64,000 nt of DNA from Acidobacteriota bacterium. Its GTDB lineage: Bacteria > Acidobacteriota > UBA6911. The stretch is taken from assembly GCA_016929335.1 (NCBI GenBank), contig JAFGIY010000118.1, positions 60,034 to 124,033 on the forward strand, written 5' to 3'. The translations under genes and the position numbers were made by a program. The notes beneath the pieces are model-generated. The model had not been told where the DNA came from. It did no database searches and was given only the letters and a program-made list of their open reading frames with translations. The stretch's first letter is position 1, and each line of letters opens with the position of its first letter. Of this stretch, positions 41,647-51,070 are shown piece after piece.

Positions 41647-42894
41647 TCAATCGCGCGAACGGAACAACATGGGTGCAGTGTAATTCAGATGATTGCGCCA
41701 AACGCTGAAGACATGTCCGCCGGGATAGTCGGCCCAGACGGCGTTGATGCCCTTTTCCTTGAACAGCTTCACCAGACGCTTGCCCGGCGGCAGCATCGCC
41801 GTTTCCTGTCGGCCGGCGCCGAGGAAAAGAAGGCGCAGGTTCTTCTTCGTCCGCTCCGGATTTGCCAGCAATTCCTTCCACGGCGGCTGTTCTTCAATTT
41901 CACCCGGCGCCGCCGGGCCGATGCCCCCGAATCCGCCGCTGTAAGCCAGAACATAATGAAACAATTCCGGATGGGTCAGCCCGATTTGAACGCTCTGAAA
42001 CGCTCCCATCGACAGACCGCCAATGGCTCTGTGGCCCGCGTCGTTATAAACGCGGAAGCTGTTCTCAATCATCGGAATGATCTGTTCCAGAAGATCCCGT
42101 GTGAACGCAGTGAAGTTGAGAAAGCTTTCAGGGCCCGGCTGCTGAACTGCTTGGAACGGCCCGACGGAAGCACTTTGGATCGCATGCCCATGCGGCATCA
42201 CCACGATCATCGGCACAGCCTTGCCATCCGCAATGAGGTCGTCGAGAATGATATTCGCACGCCCGTTCATCACCCAGCCGGACTGGGTTTCGCCGTTGCC
42301 ATGCAGGAGGTAGTAAACGGGATACTTCTTGTCTGTCTTGCCGTAATCCGGCGGCGTATACACCCAGACGTAGCGATTTACATCCATTGCCTTTGACTCA
42401 TACAAAATCATACGGACCTGGCCGTGCGGCACCGGACGAGCATCGTAAAACGCGGGCGCATCTCCCGGAACTTCGACAAAGCTCGAAACCGCGGCGAGCC
42501 CGGCCGCACGAGGCATAAGGCTGATGTTGGCAGGATCGGGAAAGTCGACGCCCTCAATGCGAAAATTATAAATCCAGATCTCCGGCGGCAGTGGTCCGAT
42601 CGTGACGCTCCAAATACCTTCTTTATTTTTCGTCATCGGCTGTGAAGATTTCCCCTGCAAGACCTCACCAACAAGTTCGACCGCTGTCGCCTGAGGAGCG
42701 CGCAGCCGGAATGTCACTGTCCGGTCGGGATGCACTTCGGGAGACCGCGGCGCTGGAGCGAATGGTCCCCGCGGTACCGCTTTGGCTGTGGATTGAGCAG
42801 AAGCTCCGGCTTTCGAGTCGGGCGCTTGGGCGCCCAGTGTTGAAGCAGACAAAGTCAGGATGGCAGTCAGAGTCAAAGCGGCGTTAAATTTCAT
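41647..42894 (-). CDS. Secreted esterase with N-terminal CBM48/E-set domain (enterochelin esterase-like)
   Basis: 415-aa exported esterase. Signal peptide MKFNAALTLTAILTLSASTLGAQ is in two hydrophobic runs. An E-set/CBM48-like domain (~50-145; DRTVTFRLRAPQATAVELVGE, WSVTIGPLPPEIWIYNFRI in pieces) precedes an esterase-D domain: YPVYYLLHGNGETQSGW, IVVMPHGHA, the nucleophile elbow GGLSMGAFQS and the catalytic His in YPGGHVFSVW. This pair of domains is typical of feruloyl/acetyl-xylan esterases and related enzymes acting on plant polysaccharide. A single gene; the TonB receptor gene downstream in the window ends 217 bases upstream of it. Confidence 0.9.
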   Translation of the reverse strand: MKFNAALTLTAILTLSASTLGAQAPDSKAGASAQSTAKAVPRGPFAPAPRSPEVHPDRTVTFRLRAPQATAVELVGEVLQGKSSQPMTKNKEGIWSVTIGPLPPEIWIYNFRIEGVDFPDPANISLMPRAAGLAAVSSFVEVPGDAPAFYDARPVPHGQVRMILYESKAMDVNRYVWVYTPPDYGKTDKKYPVYYLLHGNGETQSGWVMNGRANIILDDLIADGKAVPMIVVMPHGHAIQSASVGPFQAVQQPGPESFLNFTAFTRDLLEQIIPMIENSFRVYNDAGHRAIGGLSMGAFQSVQIGLTHPELFHYVLAYSGGFGGIGPAAPGEIEEQPPWKELLANPERTKKNLRLLFLGAGRQETAMLPPGKRLVKLFKEKGINAVWADYPGGHVFSVWRNHLNYTAPMLFRSRD

Positions 42895-43053
42895 TGTTGC
42901 AGTCCTCCTTCACCATTTTGCGAAACAAAACTGAAATGATTGCCGCATTTGCATCCCACCACAGATTTCTTCCCTGTATGAAATTAGAGAAGATGTCTTG
43001 GAGTGCGCAAACTTGCTTGCACCTTTGATCATAAGCCATTAATTACCAAACGG

Positions 43054-43100
43054 TTTGTGGAATTCGTGGCAAAAAATACGCCTGCCACGAATTCCACAAA
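43054..43100 (-). terminator. Perfect 18-bp inverted repeat behind the TonB receptor
   Basis: TTTGTGGAATTCGTGGCA (43054-43071) and TGCCACGAATTCCACAAA (43083-43100) pair perfectly around an 11-base loop, 12 bases behind the stop codon of the TonB receptor. There is only a weak T-run after the hairpin on the minus strand, so it is a likely but not classic terminator. Confidence 0.65.
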
Positions 43101-43111
43101 GGGCTGTCCAT

Positions 43112-46100
43112 TTAGAAATCAAGCGCCATATTTATCTGTACCTTTCGGGATCCTTGAGTCGTGGTAATCTGCCCGAAAGTCGGGATACCAACCATTGTGG
43201 AGGGATTTCCCCAGCGCACGATATTGAAGGGATTGACGAAATCAGCGCCCAAACGGAAGTTGACCCGCTCGCTGACCGCAACGGCCTTTGAAACCGAGAG
43301 AGATTCGGATTTCATCCATGGGCCCCGAGCCCAATCCAGGTACCGGGCGGTATTGCCGAATGCGAACAAACCGGGACTCGTAAATGCTTCCGGATTCAGG
43401 TAGACGTCCGAATACGGATCCCAGTTGCTCAAATCTGTCTTTTTATAAACAGGCTTCCCGTTGTAATTGGCATTTACCATTGGAATGAAGGAGGAATATC
43501 CAAGAGTCCCGGCAAAGGGATTGATCCCCCAGATTTGGAGCGCAGAACCTGACTGATAGCGCATGAATCCTGTAAGGGTCCAACCTCCCAGAATGCCGTC
43601 AACAAGTCTTGAAGCCGATGTCAGGAAATGCTTGCCCTTTCCGAACGGCAGATCATAAGAGAAGTTTAAGCCGAAAATCGCAGCCGGCACACCGGGATCG
43701 ATTGCCGTTGGATTTGATCCGGGGTATTGCCGCGAGCCTTCCGCAAAATTTGCGTAGGTGGTGCTTCCTCCGGAAGCATTGGTGATACTTTTCGCCCAGG
43801 TGAAAAAGAACAGGCTGGAAAGACCTTGCGAGTAGCGCTTTGTCGCCTTGAACTGAAGCGAATGGTAGCTGGCCTTGCCGACGGGCCTCAGCGCTACGTC
43901 GCTCTGCACAAACGTGTACTGGGGATAAGGCTTCAGTGCCTGTGCGACGGTATTAGCTCCCTGTTGAGCGGCAAATCCCGGGAAGGGTTCGCTGAATCCT
44001 GCGGCTGCGGCTGCAGGCGAATTGATCGGCTGCAGCAGGAGGAAGCCAAGGCCCAGTTGATCTTCGGGAACATAATTGAATTGAGAAGCGCCGCTGCCGA
44101 CTGTGAGGTGTGTCGAGCGGCTGCCCAGATAGCTTACCTCCAAAGAAAAGTTTGGAAGCAATTCGCGCTGGATGACCAGGCTCCAGTTCACCGTCTGCGG
44201 CAGCCTAGCGGCATCACGCGGAATATAGCTGATTGCCTGACCATTAAGAAATGTGGGATCTACAAGCGGCGGTTTCTTGAAACTCTGAGGAAAGGACTCC
44301 TGATTCCAGTAAAAGATCGGAGTGTAGCCGTCCGCAGAACTGAAAGTAGGCGTACCACTGTATCCGAGTGCGCCGGTAGTTATAAACGGCTGTACGTTTC
44401 CGCTGTTGGAAAAAACGATTCCGGAGGATGCGCGGATTATCGTTTTAGGATTCAGCTGGTAAGCGATTCCAAGGCGGGGCCCGAATCCCTTGCGCCACGG
44501 ATCCTGAAACTGACCACCGATCTTCCCGGATCCATTTCCGGCATAAGCCAGAGCACCCGGCAGCCCACCTGCCCCCGGATTGGGGATATTGGGAAGGAAG
44601 CTTGTCATGTAATCATTCACTTCGTACATCGGCGAACTGTAATCCCAGCGCAGACCATAGGAAATGGTCAGGTTCTCCCTGGCACGCCATTCATCCTGTG
44701 CAAATATTGCATATTGCCGGAAGCGCAGCTGGGTTTTAAGGGCAACATAGGCGCTTGCCTGATTTACCGCGCCGAGCAGGAAGGAGGCGAAAGAACTCCC
44801 CGCATTCGGATCCGCAGTTGTAGCCGTTGAAGAATTCGAGAAGGTAAAGGATCCGGCCTCTCCTCCGTAGCGGCGATCCTCGTTGTTCAGTTGAATCGAG
44901 AAACCGAACTTCATCGTATGTTTGCCCCGGATCCATGTCAGGTTCTCGTTAAAGCCATAACGATATTCCAGCCAGTCCTCATCATAGGATCGTCCGAAGG
45001 CAGCAGGCGCACCCGTTCCGCCTGAAAAGCTGATGGAGGGGAAGGAACCGTCGTCAGCCGGAATGCCTTGAATCCCAAGCTGCTGATTCCAGTCCTGGCC
45101 GACGGTTTTATTGGCTCCACGGTTAAGATAATTGTCGACGGAAAACGTAAAGTGGTTCACCAGCGCATTGGTGATGATGTAATCGTGGTTCAGGCGCAGC
45201 TTCCAGCTGTTTGCCAATTGGTCGGTAGTATGATCAATGGGATTGATTTGCGTCTCTCCCCATACAGGCTGAGGGATACGCCCGACTTCCCAGATTATCC
45301 GGTGATTGAGCCGTTTGCTGTACATCACCGACAGTTTTTGCTTATCCGAAAGACTATGGTCTACCTTGATCAAAGGGGTATACGCATTAAGGTATGGCCA
45401 TTTTGAATTCGCCCTTGATAGATAGTTATTTGTGACCCCCGGCATGTCCGGCGGCGGAAGATATTCCATAATTTGTTTGGCGGCATCGCTGATCCTGTCA
45501 TCAGGAATCCTGTTGTCAAGGAATGGATCCCGGATGATGGATCCATCCGCACCAATGCGCGTCGTCGCCGGATCATATATCGTCACTCCAAGCTCGCTGA
45601 AATCGCCTGACCTTTCCTTGAGCGACGGAATGGTAACCAGATCACCGCTGGCTCCCATTCTCGAAAAGAAAAGGCCCAAGCTGCCAAAGAAGAAGGTTCT
45701 ATCCTTCCCATTATAAACGTTGGGAATTACCACAGGACCGCCGAGAGTAAATCCGCCTTCATTCTGGCGGAAGGGCGTTACTTCCTTCGCAAAAAAATCT
45801 TTGGCGTTCAGCGCACTATTGCCAAGGTGGTTGAAAACGCTCCCGTGAAGGTCATTGGAGCCTGATTTTATGGTCACATTTGTGAACCAGTTGCCAAATC
45901 CTCCGTATTCGGCATTGAATCCGTTTGCCACAACACTGAATTCACCGACCTGTTCGATAAGAGGAGATATCTCCGAAAAGCCACCCCGGGCGATGCCCCA
46001 CTCACTTGCGGGTCCCCCGTCCAGAAATACTTCCGTGTCTCCTGCAGCGCCACCGCTTGCACGAGGCACGAATGAATCGCCCGACGTGAATCCCGGCAGA

Positions 46101-46597
46101 TTCTGCAAAAGATCCGTAATGGAACGTTGATAAACCGAAACGATCAGAGGCAGTTTCTCAACCGTTTCTGATGGAAGGCCTGTGGAATTGCTGGTTGCCG
46201 ACACATCGAGCAGCGGCGCTTCCGCCGTTACGGTCGACACTTCCGTCATTGCTCCTATTTTAAGAACCGCATCCACCCTGACTTTCACGTGGGCCCGAAC
46301 CTCTACCGGTTCCCGAGAAAAGGTGGAAAAACCTGCTGCCTGAATAACGACTTTGTAAGTGGCTGCGGGAAGGTTCGGCGCAGTATACAGTCCCTCGCCA
46401 TTTGTGACCAGGTCGTAAGCGCTGTTTGTGGCAGTCTGAATAATCTTTACGCTTGCGCCCGGAATCACAGCGCCCGAGGGATCCTTAACCAGGCCTTCGA
46501 TGGTTCCGCGATCGATTTGCGCAATCAATGGAGCCACCGAGGAAAGGATTCCTGCAATGCAGATAAGCCAGACATAACATCGGATTTTTCGAAGCAT
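43112..46597 (-). CDS. Large Oar-type TonB-dependent receptor
   Basis: 1161-aa outer-membrane receptor of the Oar/SusC-like size class that is expanded in Acidobacteriota. Signal peptide (~5-26), then a carboxypeptidase-regulatory domain (DPSGAVIPGASVKIIQ, GLYTAPNLPAATYKV; ~32-115), a short TonB/plug segment (VSTVTAEAPLLDVSATSN, TVEKLPL, PRASGGAAGDTEVFLDGG) and a long barrel that ends with the aromatic INMALDF. It should import large ligands such as oligosaccharides or polyphenol-type material. It is followed by a perfect hairpin and preceded by a 646-base region with a promoter-like element; the sugar genes upstream suggest a carbohydrate ligand. Confidence 0.93.
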   Translation of the reverse strand: MLRKIRCYVWLICIAGILSSVAPLIAQIDRGTIEGLVKDPSGAVIPGASVKIIQTATNSAYDLVTNGEGLYTAPNLPAATYKVVIQAAGFSTFSREPVEVRAHVKVRVDAVLKIGAMTEVSTVTAEAPLLDVSATSNSTGLPSETVEKLPLIVSVYQRSITDLLQNLPGFTSGDSFVPRASGGAAGDTEVFLDGGPASEWGIARGGFSEISPLIEQVGEFSVVANGFNAEYGGFGNWFTNVTIKSGSNDLHGSVFNHLGNSALNAKDFFAKEVTPFRQNEGGFTLGGPVVIPNVYNGKDRTFFFGSLGLFFSRMGASGDLVTIPSLKERSGDFSELGVTIYDPATTRIGADGSIIRDPFLDNRIPDDRISDAAKQIMEYLPPPDMPGVTNNYLSRANSKWPYLNAYTPLIKVDHSLSDKQKLSVMYSKRLNHRIIWEVGRIPQPVWGETQINPIDHTTDQLANSWKLRLNHDYIITNALVNHFTFSVDNYLNRGANKTVGQDWNQQLGIQGIPADDGSFPSISFSGGTGAPAAFGRSYDEDWLEYRYGFNENLTWIRGKHTMKFGFSIQLNNEDRRYGGEAGSFTFSNSSTATTADPNAGSSFASFLLGAVNQASAYVALKTQLRFRQYAIFAQDEWRARENLTISYGLRWDYSSPMYEVNDYMTSFLPNIPNPGAGGLPGALAYAGNGSGKIGGQFQDPWRKGFGPRLGIAYQLNPKTIIRASSGIVFSNSGNVQPFITTGALGYSGTPTFSSADGYTPIFYWNQESFPQSFKKPPLVDPTFLNGQAISYIPRDAARLPQTVNWSLVIQRELLPNFSLEVSYLGSRSTHLTVGSGASQFNYVPEDQLGLGFLLLQPINSPAAAAAGFSEPFPGFAAQQGANTVAQALKPYPQYTFVQSDVALRPVGKASYHSLQFKATKRYSQGLSSLFFFTWAKSITNASGGSTTYANFAEGSRQYPGSNPTAIDPGVPAAIFGLNFSYDLPFGKGKHFLTSASRLVDGILGGWTLTGFMRYQSGSALQIWGINPFAGTLGYSSFIPMVNANYNGKPVYKKTDLSNWDPYSDVYLNPEAFTSPGLFAFGNTARYLDWARGPWMKSESLSVSKAVAVSERVNFRLGADFVNPFNIVRWGNPSTMVGIPTFGQITTTQGSRKVQINMALDF

Positions 46598-47243
46598 AGA
46601 TACCTCCCATAACTTATGGAGATCACATGTTGAGCAGTTCTTTACATCTCTTTAAAAAAGGATCTTTAGTCCTTCCTTGTTCGCGGCCGGATCCGGCTGC
46701 ACCTTTGCTGCGGCGAGGTACATCGCCTATGTTGTGTCCTAACTATTAAGGGCAGCGCAATTGCCTCAATCCCGAGATCCCGCGTGCAACGATTGCTGTG
46801 CAACAGCATGGAAGCCCTCCGCCAATTGACCCTGGGAGCAATGGAATGCATCTGCCGGACTTTCCCTTCACAACCCAATTTAAAAGCATCTTAACTGTCA
46901 TGATGGACACATTGATTTCGTCATGCTATTTCATAATGCAGAATTATGTCAATATATTTATATTACTATTTAATTGTATTTGTAATATCTATTTTGAAAA
47001 ATATGGCCTATTAATTCAAATTACACCCAGGAAATGCCGAATTTTCATGAAAAATGGGAGCCAAGGGAAAATAGATCTGATTAAATTGCCTATACTTTTA
47101 AGCAAAAAAGCATTGACATATATCGAAACATGCTGCTATTGATTGGCACGCGATTCTATAATGCTTACTGCCAAATTGGGAATTGAGCCGGAAGCATGCC
47201 GATTGCCTTCGTGAAGTTGGATGGCTGAAAAACAGGGAAGATA
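46598..47243. other. AT-rich divergent intergenic region
   Basis: About 645 bases, notably AT-rich from 46900 to 47160. It holds the promoter-like element on the minus strand at 46923-46952 and a TATAAT at 47157-47162 before the sucrose phosphorylase gene, whose -35 partner is weak. No gene is seen. Confidence 0.5.
46923..46952 (-). promoter_or_regulatory. Sigma-70-like promoter with palindrome in its spacer
   Basis: On the minus strand TTGACA and TAGCAT are separated by 18 bases. Inside the spacer lies CATAATTCTGCATTATG (46932-46948), a 17-base palindrome with arms CATAAT/ATTATG, which a repressor could occupy. It points toward the TonB receptor gene, leaving a leader of about 320 bases. 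Confidence 0.45.
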
Positions 47244-48773
47244 ATGAAAAACCAGGTTCAGCTTATTACATATGTCGACCGCCTTTCCGGCGGAGGTTTC
47301 CGCGAATTGAACAGCCTTTTGGGAGAGCAGCTGGCAGGGCTTTTCGGCGGAGCTCATCTTTTGCCCTTTTTCACTCCTATTGACGGCGCTGATGCCGGAT
47401 TTGATCCTATCGATCATACGAAGATCGACCCTCGTCTGGGGACCTGGGAAGATGTAAAAGCTTTGAGCGGCACGATCGAGCTTGTTGCGGATCTTATCGT
47501 TAATCACGTGTCTTCGTCATCTCCGCAATTCCTTGATTTCTCCCAAAGGGGTGCGGCTTCGCGATACGCGGGCATGTTCCTCACCTTCGACCGCGTTTTT
47601 CCGGAAGGTGCGCGAGCCTCGGATCTCCTGGGCATCTATCGCCCGCGTCCCACACTTCCCTTCAGTCCCGCCACATTAATTTCAGGCGAAAGGAAAATGC
47701 TTTGGACGACCTTCAATCCGGAGCAGGTGGATATTGATATCCGCCACCCTCAAGCGGAAGCATATCTGGATTCCATTCTACGGAAGTTTCAGGCTGCAGG
47801 CATAAAGATGATAAGGCTCGATGCCGTCGGGTATGCAGTTAAAAAACCTGGAACAAGCTGTTTCATGATCCCGGAAACCTTCGATTATATAGCCGAGCTG
47901 ACCGCAAAAGCTCATTCGCTGGGCATCGAAGTCCTGGTTGAAATTCACAGCCATTATTTGAAGCAGATCGATATCGCCCGCAGGGTCGATTGGGTATACG
48001 ATTTTGCGCTGCCGCCATTGGTGCTGCATGCACTCTTCAGCGGCGATGCCCGTCAGCTGGCGCGATGGCTTTCGATCAGTCCACGCAATGCGGTGACGGT
48101 CCTGGATACGCACGATGGTATCGGAGTTATTGATGTAGGCGCCGATACAGCCGTCGTTGCAGGCGGCAAGGAGGGACTCTTATCTCCGGGGGAAATCGAC
48201 AACCTCGTGGAGACTGTCCATAAGCGAAGCCGGGGCCAGAGCAGAAAGGCAACGGGAGCCGCAGCCAGCAACCTGGATCTTTATCAGGTGAACTGCACTT
48301 TCCTGGACGCACTGGGAGGCCGGGAAACCGACTACCTGATTGCCCGGGCCCTTCAGTTTTTCGCACCCGGAATTCCGCAGGTTTATTATGTCGGTCTTCT
48401 GGGCGGCTCCAATGACATGGAGCTTCTAGCCCGCACGGGAGTGGGACGCGATATCAACCGGCACTATTATACGGTTGCGGAGATTGAAGCCGAGCTCAGG
48501 CGCCCGTTGGTTCAAAAGCAGTTGGAGCTGATACGGCTCCGGAATACTCATCCCGCATTTGCGGGCGAATTCCAGGTAAACGCTCCTGCAGAAAGCCGGA
48601 TAGAGCTCCAATGGAAGCGGCAGGAACACCGGGCAAATCTTCACGTGGACTTTTCCATTCCGCGTGCATCCATAACGTGTACAGGCCTGACCGGAGAGAT
48701 GGAGCATACGTTCATTCCGGAGGCGGCAGGTCGACTCAAAGACTCGAAGGCGCCAGGCCTCAAAGAAATCTGA
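47244..48773 (+). CDS. sucP: Sucrose phosphorylase, GH13 subfamily 18
   Basis: 509-aa cytoplasmic enzyme that converts sucrose and phosphate to glucose 1-phosphate and fructose. Length and sequence match sucrose phosphorylases closely: DGADAGFDPIDHTKIDPRLG, nucleophile Asp193 (MIRLDAVGY), acid/base Glu233 (VLVEIHSHY), Asp291 (LDTHDGIG) and ELLARTGVGRDINRHYY. AGGGA precedes the ATG. The last ~14 residues (RLKDSKAPGLKEI) are encoded by a piece of the dispersed repeat (48733-48766), so the natural C-terminus was probably replaced. It is followed by an MFS transporter and, further on, a PfkB kinase able to phosphorylate the fructose. Confidence 0.93.
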   Translation: MKNQVQLITYVDRLSGGGFRELNSLLGEQLAGLFGGAHLLPFFTPIDGADAGFDPIDHTKIDPRLGTWEDVKALSGTIELVADLIVNHVSSSSPQFLDFSQRGAASRYAGMFLTFDRVFPEGARASDLLGIYRPRPTLPFSPATLISGERKMLWTTFNPEQVDIDIRHPQAEAYLDSILRKFQAAGIKMIRLDAVGYAVKKPGTSCFMIPETFDYIAELTAKAHSLGIEVLVEIHSHYLKQIDIARRVDWVYDFALPPLVLHALFSGDARQLARWLSISPRNAVTVLDTHDGIGVIDVGADTAVVAGGKEGLLSPGEIDNLVETVHKRSRGQSRKATGAAASNLDLYQVNCTFLDALGGRETDYLIARALQFFAPGIPQVYYVGLLGGSNDMELLARTGVGRDINRHYYTVAEIEAELRRPLVQKQLELIRLRNTHPAFAGEFQVNAPAESRIELQWKRQEHRANLHVDFSIPRASITCTGLTGEMEHTFIPEAAGRLKDSKAPGLKEI

Positions 48774-48785
48774 AGAGGTACTCTC

Positions 48786-50009
48786 ATGAGCTCATCGACC
48801 ATGCCCAAACACAATCTGACGGCAATAAAGTGGCTTACGTTCCTGATGTTCATGATGTTTGCCATGACCACTGAATCGGTGGGCCTCATCATTCCTGAGG
48901 TCATCAAGGAATTTCAGCTGAGTATGACGGCGGCAGGAGCCTTTCATTATGCCCCTATGATAGCGATCGCCGTGGCTGCAATTTTCCTCGGGCATCTTGC
49001 CGATAGGTTTGGCCGTAAGAAGACCATCATTATCGGGCTCGTGCTTTTCGCGCTTAACTCGTATCTTTTTGCCGTGGGGAATGCATTCCTGTTTTTCCTT
49101 GTGCTGCTTGCCATCTCCGGAGTCGCGATCGGAATCTTCAAAACGGGAGCCCTGGCGCTGGTCGGAGACATTTCGCTTTCAACTGCTGAACATACCGCCA
49201 CTATGAATACCGTCGAAGGTTTCTTCGGCGTGGGGGCGATTATCGGCCCTGCAATTATAGCGAGGCTCCTGTCGGCAGGATTTTCATGGAAATGGCTATA
49301 CGTGATAGCGGGTACAATCTGCGTCCTGCTGATTGTGACAGCGCTGCAGGTGAAATATCCAAAAACCGTGAGAACCGTGGATGAGCCGATCAATTTCAAG
49401 CGCACGATGGGCATGATGAAAAATCCTTACGCCTTGGGATTCTCCCTGGGGATCTTTCTTTACGTTGCAGCGGAATGCGCTGTGTATGTCTGGATGCCGA
49501 CGCTTTTGGAAAACTATTCGGGCTCTTTCGCTTTTATGGCAGCATATGCCATTTCCATATTCTTCATCCTGCGTGCTCTCGGCCGTTTCATGGGAGCATG
49601 GATACTCGCGCGATACAATTGGGCGTCTGTTATGGTGTTTTTCAGTCTGGCGATTCTTATCTGTTTTGCGGGTGCCATCGTGGGCGGTCTGTCGTACGCA
49701 ATCTGGCTGCTGCCTTTGTCGGGACTCTTCATGTCCATGATCTATCCCACACTCAACTCGAAAGGCATCAGCTGCTTCCCGAAGGCGGAGCATGGCACCG
49801 TCGCCGGCGTAATTCTATTTTTCACCTGCGCGGCCGCCGCACTCGGGCCTTTGGCCATGGGGGCCGTCAGCGACGCATTCGGCCATCCGAAATATGGATT
49901 CATTCTTGCAACACTTTTCGCAGCCCTCCTTTTTGCCGGGCTGCTTCTCAATCGGATATACAATCCGGCCGGGAAACGCCTGATGCAGCTCGATTCAAGT
50001 GAATATTGA
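48786..50009 (+). CDS. MFS transporter, probably for a sugar
   Basis: 407-aa inner-membrane carrier with about twelve helices. LTFLMFMMFAMTTESVGLIIPEVIKEF is helix 1 and start of the first repeat (in two parts), GHLADRFGRKKTIIIG carries the classic MFS loop 2-3 motif (G-x-L-A-D-R-F-G-R-K), and VEGFFGVGAIIGPAI the motif C region of antiporters/symporters. It starts 12 bases after sucrose phosphorylase with GAGG as ribosome site, so it most likely brings in sucrose. Substrate is inferred from context. Confidence 0.9.
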   Translation: MSSSTMPKHNLTAIKWLTFLMFMMFAMTTESVGLIIPEVIKEFQLSMTAAGAFHYAPMIAIAVAAIFLGHLADRFGRKKTIIIGLVLFALNSYLFAVGNAFLFFLVLLAISGVAIGIFKTGALALVGDISLSTAEHTATMNTVEGFFGVGAIIGPAIIARLLSAGFSWKWLYVIAGTICVLLIVTALQVKYPKTVRTVDEPINFKRTMGMMKNPYALGFSLGIFLYVAAECAVYVWMPTLLENYSGSFAFMAAYAISIFFILRALGRFMGAWILARYNWASVMVFFSLAILICFAGAIVGGLSYAIWLLPLSGLFMSMIYPTLNSKGISCFPKAEHGTVAGVILFFTCAAAALGPLAMGAVSDAFGHPKYGFILATLFAALLFAGLLLNRIYNPAGKRLMQLDSSEY

Positions 50010-50101
50010 GCTATCTAACCGAAGATTTGCACGGGCTTGATCAGATTCAATCTGTGATGATCGCCGAACATCCAAGGCTAAAACTGGAAAGGACCCAGGA
50101 A

Positions 50102-50941
50102 ATGCATTTGAAAACCGCCGCGCTTCTCTTCTCCGGAATGCTGATCAGCATCCCGGCGCAATGTCAGCTTGTCGAACAATATGAGCTTCCACAATCGAAT
50201 TGCTGTCTGGCAATGGCCGCCAGGAATCTGGCCGATCAGCTGCTGGACTGGAATCAGCTCGGTCGGTATCATGCGGAAAATCAGGAATTGAAGAAGCAGC
50301 CTCCGGATCCAAGGCGAGTGCTGTTCATGGGAGACTCCATTACGGATTTCTGGAAACTCGCCGAGTACTTTCCCGGCAAGCCTTATGTCAATCGCGGCAT
50401 CAGCGGGCAGACTACACCGCAGATGCTGGTTCGTATGTATCCGGACGTGATCGATCTGAAACCTGCAGCCTTAGTGGTTTTGGCCGGCATTAATGACATT
50501 TCTCAAAACACGGGACCGGCGACCGCGGAAATGGTCGAACAGAACCTCATGGCCATGACGGGCCTGGCACAGCATCATGGCATTAAGGTCATTCTCTGCT
50601 CCGTTCTCCCTGTCAGTGATTACGGCTTCCTCAGACAGCAGCGCGATCAAGGCGGCCGACCGCCCGTAGTCAGAGGGCCGGGAGGCGGCACGTTCATCAT
50701 AAGGAAAGCGAGCGACACACACCCACCCGGCGATATCCTGAAACTGAATGCATGGATGAAAGAATACGCAACACGCGTGAAAGCCGTTTATGCGGATTAC
50801 TTCAGCGCACTGGTGGACGAACACGGCTGGCTAAAGGATAAATATTCTGCGGATGGCATCCATCCCAACACAGAGGGTTACAAAGTAATGGCGCCGATTG
50901 TTGAAGCGGCAGTTCAGTCGGCAGTCGGCAGCGGGCAGTAG
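50102..50941 (+). CDS. Secreted SGNH/GDSL hydrolase
   Basis: 279-aa exported esterase of the SGNH family. The ATG at 50102 begins a signal peptide (KTAALLFSGMLISIPAQC); an upstream TTG at 50006 overlapping the transporter stop is not believed. Catalytic blocks are present: FMGDSITDF (Ser), NRGISGQTT (Gly), VLAGINDIS (Asn) and DGIHPNTEGY (Asp/His). It likely removes acetyl or acyl groups from carbohydrate. The last ~10 codons (AVQSAVGSGQ) lie within a tandem heptamer array, so the C-terminus is repeat-derived. It lies 92 bases behind the transporter and probably belongs to the same run of genes. Confidence 0.9.
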   Translation: MHLKTAALLFSGMLISIPAQCQLVEQYELPQSNCCLAMAARNLADQLLDWNQLGRYHAENQELKKQPPDPRRVLFMGDSITDFWKLAEYFPGKPYVNRGISGQTTPQMLVRMYPDVIDLKPAALVVLAGINDISQNTGPATAEMVEQNLMAMTGLAQHHGIKVILCSVLPVSDYGFLRQQRDQGGRPPVVRGPGGGTFIIRKASDTHPPGDILKLNAWMKEYATRVKAVYADYFSALVDEHGWLKDKYSADGIHPNTEGYKVMAPIVEAAVQSAVGSGQ

Positions 50942-51026
50942 GCAGTGGGTCGTTGATATGTGTTTATTGAATGCAACGCGGTATGGTGACTATTCACCGA
51001 AAACTGCCGGCCGCCTGCTGTCTGCT
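50915..51026. repeat. Inverted pair of tandem heptamer arrays
   Basis: Five heptamers CAGTCGG, CAGTCGG, CAGCGGG, CAGTAGG, CAGTGGG run from 50915 to 50949. From 51003 to about 51028 the opposite-strand form follows (CTGCCGG, CCGCCTG, CTGTCTG, CTGGGG). The pair can fold into a large hairpin between the SGNH gene and the ceramidase-like gene. Confidence 0.65.
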
Positions 51027-51070
51027 GGGGCATACTGAATGGAATCGTCGATATATAAAAGGAGTTGGAA

